DNA of 64,000 nucleotides from Tipula vernalis (GCA_958295665.1 OY282560.1:96759930-96823929); one strand, 5' to 3'; positions 34,401 to 46,243 are shown, numbered from the stretch's first letter. Numbers and translations are program-made. Notes: generated by a model not told the origin, from the sequence alone.

Positions 34401-36318
34401 GATTGCAATGACCCAAGCTTCTTAAACACTATAAGGTTTTAAGAAATATGAAAATTACAAGAATTTTAAAAATTCCAAAAGGTTTATCATTTTCGAAAAC
34501 CAAGACACTTTTTAAGATACCAAGAATTTAAGCACTAAAAGCTTTAAAATTGTAAAGAATATTCGAAATTTTCAAAAAATGTTGTGAATCTAATTCAATA
34601 AAGATTAAAAGAATTCCAAAAGAAGATTTTTAACATTTCAAGAAATTTACAATTTTACAATTTTCATCATGAAGTAAAATATTTCAAAAATATATTCAGA
34701 GATTTTGGAATTCCACGATTTTTAAGAAACTATTTAATTTTTAGATACAAAGAAAAAATTTTAGAGTTTCGTATTTTTTGAAGAAATTAACAATTTTCAA
34801 GAATTTCAATACTTTGAGGGTTTATTTCATAATTTTCGTTATATACGAGTATATATGTAAGTAACCGTAATATCGTTAATTGCTTTAATTAAAACTAAAA
34901 AAAAATGTGCTCAGGATATATACGATACTACTGGCTACTTCTAAGCCAATTCTAAATCTATCTTGTTTTCTGTACAGTAACTATTGGCAGAATAAATAAG
35001 AACATATCCAATGTAAACTACTTTTCGAACTATTGACCTAGAGGTAGACAATTGACGATTGGAATAGTATGTTCTCGATGGGAGCTCTCGGTATTCATTT
35101 CATTTACGACAGTTGAACTTTCTATGGATTTTGTAAGGGCAGTGTGACCATTAATCTTCGTTTATTTTAATTCCGATAAGTAACGCATTCTCTAGTTTTC
35201 CTATTGAACATTGGCTCTTACTATACCAATACTATACATTTTTAGGCCTTCCTTAATCTTGGTTAAAACAACTTTTTACTATTTTATTTTTAAAGTACAG
35301 GGAAGTAATATATTTTGGCGCATCAGTTAGAATTAACAGAGACATGGCCAAAATGTAATGTTGGCCAGAAGAATTTTTAATTTGTTTTGTAATATACGGG
35401 AGGCAATACGTTTAATTCTTGGCCGGAACATTTTTTTAATTTTTTCAAACACGTAACAACATCAAGTATTTACTAATAGATATAACGAAAATTGTCACAT
35501 AGGAATTGTTTTGGTATTAACCTATCAGACGCAATCCTTGTTTTAAACTAAACCGACATACAATTTTTGAATCAACTCTTTAAATGATCTAATAAAAAAA
35601 AGTCTGGGGTTGTTTATACGGTCGTGTTGTTAGAGCTAATTTAAAATGTTGGAAATTTCAAATTGGTTATTTCATAAAATTTTCATAAGTTTTTAAATTT
35701 TACGAAGATAATCAGAATAATAAAGATTTTATGTACCAAATTAAACAAATTTAAACATTTAACTAAATCAAAATTTCACGAAATTTTGAATTTGCTTTTG
35801 AATTTTAGAAGTTTTCTAGTTTCAATTTTTTATGAACATTTTTTGTATTTTCGACAACTTATCCAATTTAAAACTTAAATATTCAAAATTTCAGTTATTT
35901 TTGGAATACAAATTTCAGGAAAATTTGAGAATTTCTTTAAATTTATTTCGAATAATTTTAAAATACTTAAAATTTCGAGGAATTAATCATTTTATTGAAT
36001 TTAAAGTATTTGAACAAATTGTTAAGGAATTTAAAGGTTCTAACATATATGATGAAACATTTGAAAAAGATGATCAGAATATTAATAATTTTTTATGCCA
36101 AAATAAAATCTGAGAAATTAAACAAATTTAAAAATTTAATCAAATATCAAAATTTGATGGGGTTAATAACGGTTTTTTATATTTCCAGAATTCGAGCAAT
36201 TCAGAAATTCAAGAAATTTATAATTTCTAAATATTTAAATTTTATTGAATTTTAATAATTTCAGGATTTAATTGTTTTGGGAATTTTCACGGTTCAATTT
36301 TTAGTGAAAATTATTGTT
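31450..36318. repeat. Second AT-rich satellite-like array, degenerate, left part
   Basis: Text is dominated by variants of 'aatttttaaaattt' and 'caagaaataaacaaattt', with a longer period marked by 'gcgaaagagttggaagtgc' and 'gatccacataatag' variants near 31455, 31760, 32062, 32617, 32965, 33145, 33475 and 33852. Most spacings are about 300-380 bp. Each unit also contains 'agattcgatgaattttaaa' and 'aagtcgattccaagcaattt' boxes. From about 34150 the period blurs. No coding; A+T composition produces spurious frames such as 35832-36113. Confidence 0.65.
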
Positions 36319-36322
36319 TTAA

Positions 36323-37547
36323 GGGAGAACGCCACTGTGACCTACCATTTTCAAGTGCTTAGTTTGGTATTTTTTTTTTTTTGAGGAATGGGTTGGGTTT
36401 AGAGAAAAAAAGGTTTTAGGCTATATTTGGCATATATTTAAGTAAACAAAAAATTTTTTTTATGTAAAAGAAAATTCGAAAGGGCGGCGCAAGAGTAGCT
36501 TTAGTAGAAGTGATTTTGACTCGAGTCGCTCCACTGCACGCAGTAAAAGTGTCTTAAATTTGTTTCTGGAATAAAAAATAAAATATTTTCATAAAATATA
36601 TTAGTTTTAGCATCGAAGTACCTGAGGAAATTCAAAAATTCAAAAAAAAAAAATAGAGAGCAAGTTTGAAGAAAAAGTTTCATTTTTCGACTATAATTTT
36701 CGTATAAAAAGTTGTATATCTTTTTTAATTTTTAATTAATCAAAAAATAAAAAAAAACTCAGGTACTTCGATTTTAAATCTATTTAAGAAGCTACAGTTA
36801 AAATTTCAAGGCGATTGAACAAAAATTGATTGAGTTCTGCTGCGTGCAGATTTCCAAAACACGGTTTCGAGAAAAACGCGTTTAGTTTTTAGTATCAATA
36901 ACTTCTCAATAACTTTAGAAATTTTTTACATACCACTAATGAGCAATGCAAGCTCCATACAGTTGTCCTTCTACGTTGATATACGCTACATTTCTGGCCG
37001 TGGAAGCTGCCAAATTGCCTCTCCGAGCCTCTTTTTCCGCATCCGTCATCGAGTACTCTGCATGTGAAATTCTCTTGGCATCACTTTCAACGCAGAAATT
37101 ATAACAATTAGGCCCGATTTTCACGCCTATTGTTTCGAAAACTTGAAACTTGAGCAAGGAATAGTACACCGTCGTTGAAAGTCATTGTAGCAATGACACT
37201 GTTATTCGTAAAAAAACAACAATCAGACGCGCACTCCGAAAATGCGCTTCAGCTGATCCAATTTTTTTTTTTCAGCGCACTTATAAGTCAAAAAGAGAAC
37301 ATATTTCAGTCGGTAACTTAATTTCTAAGGATAATAAAATTAAATGAAGAAGAAACTAAAAATAACAGGGTTATATTGCCGACAGCGTTTTTTGGCTCTT
37401 AGAGAGCTCTCAGGAAAATGCTTGAAAACCTTCTAAACAAATTTTTTTTAGCTATAAACGAATTTCTATCATATTATTGAGGGTCTAAAGGATTTTTTAA
37501 AGGCAAAAAAAAACGATTTTTAGAAAATCTCACAGTGGCGTTCTCCC
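36323..37547 (-). mobile_element. TTAA-flanked DNA transposon with 18-bp perfect TIRs (Kolobok-like candidate)
   Basis: TIR GGGAGAACGCCACTGTGA at 36323-36340 and its exact reverse complement at 37530-37547, with TTAA directly outside both ends (36319-36322 and 37548-37551). The element is 1225 bp. TTAA duplications are made by Kolobok and piggyBac families. The only coding text is a C-terminal transposase-like fragment on the minus strand, so this is a non-autonomous deletion derivative. It sits inside the degenerate AT-rich satellite, so it is younger than that array. Perfect TIRs suggest fairly recent movement. Confidence 0.8.
36936..37210 (-). pseudogene. C-terminal transposase fragment in the TTAA element (Mutator-like domain wording)
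   Basis: The minus-strand frame 37169-36936 reads 'VFETIGVKIGPNCYNFC', 'HAEYSMTDAEKEARRG' and ends 'GQLYGACIAH' before a stop. This resembles the C-terminus of a widespread animal transposase family with a Mutator-like domain, in which a '...PG.....D..R' segment is followed by an EAR basic stretch and a final YGAG-type motif. Just upstream (37205-37165) another frame gives 'MTFNDGVLFLAQ', which fits the preceding segment of that family, so one frameshift is likely. The catalytic core is entirely missing. Superfamily naming is uncertain; TTAA ends favour Kolobok. Confidence 0.45.
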
Positions 37548-37551
37548 TTAA

Positions 37552-40500
37552 GATTTTCGTCAAATTATCCCGGAACTTGAATTATTTTTGTAGTAATTTT
37601 AGGAAAATTTGTGAATTAAATAAAATGAATTTCTAATAATTTTAAAATTTTTAAAATTTAACGGAATTCAGAATTTTATTAATAATCAAGGATTTGTGCA
37701 AATTCAAGAAACTTAAAGAGCTGAAAGTTGTTTACATACATTAAATTTCTACAAATTTCCGGAATTTTAATTTTAAAACGATAAAAATTTTCATGAAGAA
37801 CTATCGAAGTTTTAAGCCACCAAGAATTTAAGAATTTTGGAGTTACAAATTTTTCAATCAATAAACAAATTTTCGAAAGAAAAAAGGTTCAAGAATTTTT
37901 ATAAACTGTTTACCATTTGTAATTTATACCCACAAATATTTTGATGGATATATTCAAGAAATTTACAAATTTAATTAACTTCGAGATTACATTTTCAGGA
38001 GTGCAATGTAATTTGATATTTTAAAAAAAAGTTTTTTTAAATAATTTACAAAATTTAAAAAGGTCTGGAATTGCAAAATTTATTTTTATTATTTCCTTGA
38101 CTTTTAGAAATTTATAAATATCAAAATTTTAATAATTTTACAAACAAAATTTTACAAAATTTAAGAAATTGCAGAAATTAAGAGTCTTAATTAATTGCCA
38201 GATTATTGTACCATTTACAAATTTTATATTTGCTGTAAAAATTTCAAGACTATTGACCGACTTGAAAAATTTTCATGTTACGTAATCTTGGCCAAGAGAA
38301 TCCAAAAAAATGCTACGAGAAGCCAAAATATTTATTTGCAATATTGGCCGAGACATAGCCATACCGTTTCGAGAAATTGTCAGGACTACCGTAATCTTGG
38401 TCAGAAGATTTTTTAATTTTTTTTATTTTTTTTTGTAATGTACGAGAGTTATATGTAATAGGTTGAGTATTACCTCGACCTATTATAGAAAGTTGTCCAT
38501 AAACCTTGTCCCATCGCGGCATTTACCTGCAGCTCAAGCCGGCAAAGGTAAAATTTTTAGTCGTGGGTTTAATGGGAGGTGTTATGGACCTTGTTATACC
38601 GCAGGGAGTTAGAAAAGAGGGTGATCATGAAAAGATCACAAAGGACACATATTCAGAATAAAAGAAACTTGGAACCTGCTTATATTGACTAGCTGAAACG
38701 GGATCAGCATTCCAACATGGATGGACAAATTTTGTTGGCCTAAGCCAAGCATGATTCAAAAATCAACAACAAAAAAACAAACATATAATTCCCTGTAGGA
38801 GGGATTGGTTAGTGTTAGAATTAGATCAGTAACGGGTAATTAACAGAAGAGCGGCGAAGCATTAAAGCCCACTTCCATTCGCCTCTATTGAGGCCGTTAA
38901 TTATCCCGCTACTGATCGGGCGCCTTTTAGTTATTTATCATTATACTCATAATTAGTTTTAATTTAATAAAGTTTACAATCCTAAACTCCAAACTTGAAT
39001 TCCACTGATTTGTGATTTTTGGCCACTTTTTATACAAAATTTAGCAAGCCAAAAATCAGAAATCAACAAAAAAAAACACAAAAAAAAGAAATCCAATACT
39101 AAATTTGTGTAATTCAGCATAAGTAAAATGAAAAGAAAGGTAAAACATAACAACAACATAAAATATGTTTTGAAACTACTTTATGCTGATATAAAAAATT
39201 AGTAATGAATTTTTCTTATTTAGGCCACACGGTCGTGTGCCTCAGGTAGTAGTTTGTTTTTTTTTCTAATGTATATATAGGTTAAAATAAAAATTTCTTA
39301 ACAAAAAAAATGACCGATAAAAAGAAATTAACGTAATGCCTAATTAAATACTGTGTACAGTATGGGCAGAGAAATAAGAATTTTTTTTCTGAAATTTTGG
39401 AAAAATGAAGATGTAGCGAATGTCAACAGGCATTCGTTTACATATACACTTATGACTTGTTATAAATTAAACTGACATCGAGAATCAAGTTTTTAAATGG
39501 TGTATCAAAGAAAAGTGTTGGATAATTTTTTACGCTCATATTGTTAGAAGGAATTTCAAATTTTCCTGAACCAAATTGAGAAATTAATGAATTCTAAAGA
39601 TTTAATTAAATACGAAATTTCGAAGAATTTATAATTTGTCTTTAAGTAAAAGGAAAGAAAAAACACCCCTTTCCCCCCCCCCTCCCCTACCCAATTGAGG
39701 GTTATACATACGTCCGTCACATTCTGCGGAAGCATAATGGACTTAATAGTGGAATTAAGTGCAGAAAACCCTTAGAAAATACAAGAAAATTTGAAAAATT
39801 AATTTTGGTTTAAACAGAGATTCAATAATTCAAAAATTTAAAGGACATACTTAGATTTTATTGAATTTCAATAATTTCGAGATTCAATGAGATTTAGGAA
39901 TTATCTAGTTTCAATTTTTCCAGGAAAAATATTTTTTTAAAGAATTTCGTCAACTTATTCAGTTTAAAACTCAGATACCAAGAATTTGATTCACTATTCA
40001 CAATCTAAATATGAGGAAAGTTTCTGAATTTAATCAAATTAATTTGTAATAATTTTAAGATTCTTAAAATCTCAAGGAGTTTACAGGTTTTTTTTTATTT
40101 CATTAGTTTCAGGAGTGTCACGGATTAAATTTTAAGAATTTGAACCAATTTAAGGATTTTAATGAGCTGTAACTGATTTAAGTAGTTTAAGGTTCTAAAA
40201 AAATTAAGAATTTCAAGTCTAAGAATTTAACAACATTAGATTTTCAAATTCTTCAAGAAATGAACTAACTTAAAAAAAAATTCAAGAAATTTCCTAAATT
40301 ATTAACAACTTGAAATTTGAATAGGCTGCCATATACTCAGAAATTAAATATTTTTAAGAATATACATTTTCAAGAAATCCCAAGAATTTAGATATTTTAT
40401 GATTTGAAACAAAACTCAAGAAATTTAGGGAAATCAGGTTTTTTAAATTATTTAGGGTTCTACGAATTTTTAGAATTTTGAATTGTAAGAATTTATGTCA

Positions 40501-41000
40501 TTTTTAGATTCCAAAAAAATCATAGATTCGAAGGAGAATTAAAAAAAAGACCTGTTGTAAACTATGGGAAACCAATAATTAATTTTAATTATTGGCCCAG
40601 AGAAGAGAAGGTATCATACTTGAGTTATTGGTGTACCAGAAATTCTAGTTTGCAAACCGCACTAAAAATCCCTTACTAAACGGACAATACAAATTTTCAT
40701 AGTCTTAATATAGTGATATAGTGAAAATTATCAAATAGAATTTGTTCTAGAGTTGTCCTTTAGGTTTATATAGGAACAAACTTACAAGAAATTTACGAAT
40801 TTAAAGAAATTAAGGAATTAGTTGGCAAATTTTTAAGAAATTTACAAATTTTAAATTTGTTTTAATGAGAAGTATTTATTGGCTTTAATTGTTTCATTTA
40901 TCTTTATGATATTTAGTATTTCAAGAATTTTAATTAATTCATGAAACAAAGACTCATCTTTTTAACCAAAAACTGTAAAATTAAGAATTTCAAGAGATTT
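37552..41000. repeat. Second AT-rich satellite-like array, degenerate, right part
   Basis: Continues the style of 31.45-36.3 kb ('aagaatttt', 'caagaaattt') on the far side of the TTAA transposon. Parts look like distant duplicates of the left part: 39480-39560 ('tttttaaatggtgtatcaaag', 'attgttagaaggaa' in pieces) parallels 35570-35650, 38390-38450 parallels 35360-35410 ('ttggccagaagaatttttaa' type), and 40690-40760 parallels 35470-35540. The tract includes a GC-richer island at 38440-38990 with a hairpin (separate entry) and a C-rich run near 39672. Confidence 0.5.
38824..38917. repeat. Imperfect inverted repeat, about 21-bp arms
   Basis: Left arm 38824-38844 (gatcagtaacgggtaattaa plus c) pairs with right arm 38896-38917 (gttaattatcccgctactga plus tc) with one mismatch and one bulge. 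The 51-bp loop contains 'cattaaagcccacttcc'. It lies in a short region (38440-38990) whose composition differs from the AT-rich satellite on both sides, so it may be the remnant of an inserted element. No ORF. Confidence 0.6.
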
Positions 41001-42164
41001 ATAATTTTTACGGAATATATCTATGTACGAGTAATTAGACACTTTTTAATTTTTTTTTTTTTTAGATTTTTGTGAATACTGATGTAGTCCAACTAAGGTT
41101 AAATTTTTTTTACGGGAAATTGGTTTTAGGAGATTTGTCGCTTCAAAAGTGCCAAATTGTATTTCATTGCATTTATAAAATTTGTTCAAATACTATGCTT
41201 AAATGCACTAATTTTATTTTTATCATTTGACCCATATGCGTCAAATGCTAAAAACGCTGGTGGTGCTAAGAAGATTTTATGTCGATATATGTTTCATACC
41301 TTAGACAGCTTATGATACATATTTTTGAATGATGAAGTGTATAGGAAATTTCGGATTTAATTTTAACAAAAAACAATGGAATAATCAAAAAGATTGTATT
41401 AGACGCAGAGTTAGCCCCAGAGTGGGGCTGACAATTTCTTATATTTCGTTATAATTAAAGACATTGCGAATACTGATCAAACAGATTTCCCCAATCGCTT
41501 CTTGTGATAGTTTCGCTACAAATGTTAAAATTCTAAAAGTTGCTAACTTTTCAAAGTTTATTTATGCCCATATCGCTTTAATTCTTCTGATAGTTTACGT
41601 GCTTTCACTCTCTTGATCAGGTCTAATTGGCCGTTCTAGGGCTACTGCAAAGACAGATGAATTGTTGCTAACTTCTTTTGATATTTTCTTTTCATTCTGA
41701 TTAAACCAATTACTAACACTTTATATGTTCCTCGTACTATTTTACGGGTAAGAAGTTTGTCCTAAGTTTGGTTTTTGTGAGAATGCCTTAGTAAGAATAA
41801 TAAATCACTCGTTATTATGCATTTTTAAGAAAAAAAACTAGTTTACCTATCTAATTGTAATTTACAAAAAATATCTAGGTTAATTTTAATTTAAATTGTC
41901 CAAAGAAACAACGTCCTGAGAAATTAGACATAAATCTTTTTAAATCTAGCTCAAAGATCGAACTCAAGTGTACATACTTCTCTATCTAAAAAATATGACA
42001 ACTTTCCAAAATCTAGAAGATAAGTGGCTTAGGACAAATGTGTTGTATCCCCCCTTTACGTCAGTTCGTATAAAGTTGGATATTAAAAAATGGCACAGTC
42101 TGGCCCAAATATCGTACTCCGAGAGAAATGGGGGGGGGGGGGCGAACAGCCTATCGTAGGTCAC
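41001..42164. other. Unassigned AT-rich stretch
   Basis: No supported gene or clear repeat. It ends with a run of 13 or more G near 42130. The overlapping 60-63-codon frames at 41968-42164 are incidental. Confidence 0.4.
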
Positions 42165-42890
42165 TTATCCGCCAAATTTTGAGGTATCGCCTCCCATTCC
42201 TCTGCGATCGCCTGTTGCAGCTCCTGGAGACTCGTTGAAACAACATCTCTGGCTCGAACCATTTTTTTTTTCAGATCGTCTCATAAATGTTCGATCGGAT
42301 TGAGGTCCGGGCATCGAGCTGGCCACTCCATAACAGGCACATCTACCTCTTGAAGGTACTGGTAAACTATACCAGCTGTATGTAGTCTCGCATTATCCTG
42401 CATTAACACGAAGTGTTCACCAATAAAACCGGCAAAAGGTATGACATAGCCCTCGAGTACTTCCTCAATGTACCGTTGAGAAGTAAATCCTCTTGATCGA
42501 CAGCCAGTATTCGCTCCGGAGATGAACACAAGATCTGTCTTCGCCTCCAATGACTTGCCTTTCCAGAACATGCATGATCCACCGCCATGTGAGACTCGTT
42601 CTTCAATGCAACATTGTGCAAATCGCTCTCCTGGTCTTCTATACACTCTTCCTCGCCCATCGTTGCCATTTAAAAACATCCTGCAGTCGTCAGAGAACAC
42701 ACGTCAACAACAAATGCTCTCGAGCGAACTGAAGGCGGCCCCGCCGGTGGGCTGGGGTTAATTTCGGTCCATTTGCTGGGCCGTGTGAAGTCAGATTACC
42801 TTCTTGAAGTCGTCTTCTAACTGTCCACCGACTGACTTCGGATTCACGAACTTCTTGGAGCCGCTGTCCCAGTTGAACCACATTCAAACG
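42165..42890 (-). pseudogene. Tc1-like transposase fragment
   Basis: Cut-and-paste transposase of the Tc1 group. On the minus strand the piece 42887-42690 has the helix-turn-helix part 'SRWTVRRRLQEGNLTSHGPA' and 'AHRRGRLQFAREH'. The main frame 42700-42281 has 'MFSDDCRMFLNGNDGRGRVY' (first Asp), 'FVLMQDNARLHTAGIV' (second Asp) and 'CPDLNPIEHL' (catalytic Glu region), then a TGA where Trp is usual and a degraded tail to about 42170. The N-terminal domain is lost by truncation near 42890, where a second copy begins in the opposite orientation. There is a frameshift between the two main frames near 42695. Confidence 0.87.
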
Positions 42891-42892
42891 AC

Positions 42893-43032
42893 GATTTGTT
42901 ATTTTGTTAGTACCTTCAAGAGGTGGATATGCCTGTTATGGAGGGGCCAGCTCGAAGCCCGGACCTCAATCCCATGGAACATTTATGGGACGATCTGAAA
43001 AAAGGTTTGGGAGGGAATACTTCGTATTAATA
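42893..43032 (+). pseudogene. Tc1-like transposase C-terminal fragment in opposite orientation
   Basis: Reads on + strand 'YLQEVDMPVMEGPARSPDL' then 'NPMEHLWDDLKKGL' and 'GGNTSY' followed by stop. This is the C-terminal DDE part and the terminus of the same Tc1 family found reverse-complemented at 42268-42360. About 35 residues between the DDL-KK segment and the final GGN-type end are missing. The two copies form an imperfect inverted repeat with arms of about 95 bp. Confidence 0.8.
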
Positions 43033-43734
43033 AAAATATTTTTTTGGCTAATTTCCATGTTTTAATTCGATTTTTACCACTAATTTTCATACAGATAAAT
43101 TCACAAAAAACGTGTACTTCAGATGTTGACCCCAAAAATCACTTTGTTGACACGGTATAATTACATAAATGGTACCGCTGGATAGGTGTTGAAATAGACT
43201 TTGAATCTGCATTCAATAAAATTAAACAAATATTGGACTTTTTGATATTTTGGTGAAAATTTATCAATGTGCGAATTTTTCACCCAAGTGTAGACTTTTA
43301 AAAGTTGTTGCAATTTTGGTTAGAGATGATCCCCAACTGGAAACTTGTGTACCATCTTTAGGCCAGATTGACAAAATTTTTAAAATCAAATTTTGCATGA
43401 AATTACATAAAGGGACGGAGCAGATCTGTCCTAAGTCACTAATCGTCTAGATTTTTGGAAGTTGTTATATTTTTTGGTTATAAAAGACTAACCCTATCTA
43501 TCTATAAAAATACTTGGGTATGATTTGGGCCTGATTGACAAGTTTTTTTAAACCATAAAAAATAATATATACGAAAACACATCTGTCGTTAGAGGCCGGG
43601 TTAGATTTAGAAGTCTGTGAAGCTATTCCAGGAATAATCAAAATGTAGATCAGGCAATACTATTTCCATAGAAACCTTATGTTGAGATTTGCGGAATAGG
43701 CCCATATTTCTGAATTTGATGTTAGGAACATTGT

Positions 43735-44946
43735 GTGTCTGTTAATGTCTCTTATGATTTCGACACCGGTGTGACGTTTTCGGACACTTTTTTGGACAAC
43801 AATTTATGTGAGTATACATTGTGAAGTTTTGGGACATACATTTATGCGAGTGTACTCCTTTTAACACTGCATTTAATAAAAATAAAGTAATTCTAAAAAA
43901 AACAAGCCTCAAATAATTTCTAACACTCATTCAACATAGCACCACTTTGATATTTTGATACGAGTTGTAGGACTCTTGCAAAAAAATTTAGAACAAGGAC
44001 ATTGGAACATGGACATTGTTCTCTATTATACCAAATAGCACGAATCTCAGAGATTGGCACATATAGTGAATATATCGAAATGCCCATTGCGAAATTGAAA
44101 TCATTTAGTGCCATTTTGATATGAGCCGTAGGGCTCTTGCAAAAAATTTTTTAAAATTAACAAATCGACTAATTTCATTTTTAACAAGGACGGTGTTCTC
44201 TATTATACCAAATAGCACGAATCTCAGAGATTGGCTCATATAGTGAATATATACGGCTTATATTAAAATGGCACGAAGTGTTTTCAATTTCGCAATGTTT
44301 GCCGTTTACAACCTATATATTCACTATACGAGCCAATCTCGTGCTATTTGGTATAGTTTATTTACTACTACTGAAATTAGACACCATTTTGAGCATAAGC
44401 TCATTCACAATGGAGTGTTTATGGCCAAATTAATTATAAGACTGCATGATTTTTGATTTTTCCTATATTTCCCATCCACAGCATAGCCGAATTTCATCCG
44501 GTAACGTTTGAACATGACAATTTCTCATCTTGGCTTGGTTATTTGCCAACATTCAAACTTTGAAAAATTAACACTACCAGATTGACCTATTATTTATTAT
44601 CTCGCATTGCTTAGGTCTTAAGTTTAAGTTGATTCATAGAGAATAACGTCCTTGAAAATTCGTCGATTTATTAATTTACAAAATTTTTTTGCAAGAGCCC
44701 TACGCCTCATATCACGATTTGAAAATGGCGCTTAATTCATAGATTTGTTGAAAAGAAAATTAGAAATGAGTTTTAGAAATAGACTTTTACAAGAGGTGCA
44801 CATGCATAAATATATTTCCAAAAACTTCATTTTTCTAAAATCTCAATTTGGTCTAAAAATTTCACAGGACACTCGCTTAAATTTTTGTCTCAAAAAAAGT
44901 GTCCAAAAACTTCACACCAGTGATTTCGACTCGATATGATTAGACA
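43735..44946. mobile_element. Foldback-like element with long inverted arms
   Basis: The ends are inverted copies: 43740-43800 ('atttcgacaccggtgtga', 'gttttcggacacttttttgg') faces 44885-44945 read in reverse ('atttcgaaatcactggtgtg' type after complementing). Inside, a 150-bp block with 'accaaatagcacgaatctca' and 'atagtgaatata' occurs twice in direct orientation (43945-44112, 44117-44260) and once inverted (44305-44362), and 'gagccctacgcctcatatc' at 44695 is the inverse of 44125. Centre near 44290. No transposase-like ORF. Structure fits a foldback or palindromic non-autonomous element. Confidence 0.6.
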
Positions 44947-45026
44947 CTTACAAGCACTCTATATTCCTTAGTCTCATTAATTAAAATATCAAATGAAAAA
45001 TTAGCAGAAATCTTTATTTTAGGCTA

Positions 45027-46243
45027 CCACCTTGATCAAAAAGTTCCCGGAATTTATTCAGAAAATTAAAAATACAAGTTTATTAATCTAAATCTATATT
45101 GTGCCCTTCAAAGTAATCCCCATCGACTACAATACACTTATGCCAGCGCTTGATCCAATCCTCGAAACATTTTTTATATTCGGTTTTCGGTATGTCCATC
45201 AGTGCTTCCTGCGATTTTTCCATTATTTCCTCTCGGCTGCTGAAACGCGTTCCCCGTAATGGTTTTTTAACTCGATTGAACAGAAAGAAGTCACAGGGAG
45301 CCAAATCAGGTGAATTCGGTGGCTGTTGGATGGTATTTGTTGCATTTTTCGTCAAAAAATTATGAATAATGATGGCACTGTGCGACGGTGCGTTATCATG
45401 GTGCAAAATCCACCAGTTTTCTGCCCACAATTCTGGTCTCTTTCGGCGAATTGCTTCACGCAAACGTCTCATAACGCCCAAATAATACTCTTTGTTTACG
45501 GTCTGGCCTTCTGACAAAAATTCATGATGCACTACACCGTTGTAATCCATGAAAACCGTGAGCATTGCCTTCTTTTTTGACTGAAAACGACGTGGTTTTT
45601 TTGGTCTCGGCTCATTTGGTGAACGCCATTCACTTGCCTGATATCTGGATTGCGTGTCGTACTCATAAACCCACGTCTCGTCTCCAGTAATGATCCTTTT
45701 GATGAATGTGGGATCGGATTCAGCCTCGCAAATCATGTCTTTTGCGACGTCAACACGGTCTCTTTTTTGCATGAAATTGAGGTCTTTTGGCACCAACTTT
45801 GCTGCTACACGACGGAAACCTAAATCATTAACCAAAATGTCTTCGACGGATCCATAGGCAATGTTCAAGTCCTCCGCTATCTCTCTGATGGTTAATTTGC
45901 GGTTATTGACCAACATTTCTTTTACTTTATCAATGTTTTCGTCGGTTTTCGATGTCGATGGTCTGCCACTGCGTTCATCATCTTCGATTGACTCACGACC
46001 ACTTTGAAACCGCTCGTGCCACTGCTAAACGATCGTTTTCTTTAGAGAATCGTTGCCGAAACACTTTTCCAACATTTCCAACGTCCGCACACCATTAAAT
46101 CCGTTTTTTACGCAAAATTTAATACAAGTTCGTTGTTGCAAATTTAAATCCATTTCTAAAATTGTAAATAATCGCCAACACACACAGAGATAGATGTACT
46201 TTTGACTACGTAACTTTTGCAAATGTCTTTTTGATCAAGGTGG
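45027..46243 (-). mobile_element. Mariner transposon with TIRs and TA duplication
   Basis: TIRs ccaccttgatcaaaaag at 45027-45043 and its reverse complement ending at 46243, flanked by TA at 45025-45026 and 46244-46245. Length 1217 bp, normal for mariner. The outer 17 bp of the TIRs match exactly; further in they differ. It contains one transposase gene on the minus strand. It is the best preserved element in the window. Confidence 0.92.
45083..46153 (-). pseudogene. Mariner transposase, DD34D, one premature stop
   Basis: Cut-and-paste transposase acting on the element's TIRs. From an ATG (codon at 46151-46153) one frame of 356 codons runs to TAA at 45083-45085, interrupted only by a TAG at 46025-46027 (…KKTIV, stop, QWHERFQSG…) where Tyr is usual. 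Full mariner length is about 345-355 aa. Seen: N-terminal helix-turn-helix region ('FCVKNGFNGVRTLEMLEK'), second HTH ('LTIREIAEDLNIAYGSVED'), first Asp in 'IITGDETWVYEYD', second in 'HHDNAPSHS', third in 'SPDLAPCDFFLF'. Thirty-four residues separate the last two catalytic Asp. The C-terminus 'DYFEGHNIDLD' is the usual mariner end. I chose the start by alignment with the family's N-terminus; an upstream in-frame ATG lies at 46220-46222. The family's WVPHELT-type motif is replaced by 'LVPKDL'. Confidence 0.92.

Noticed and set aside
45150..45514. Plus-strand frames within the mariner
   Set aside because: Shadows of the transposase on the other strand.
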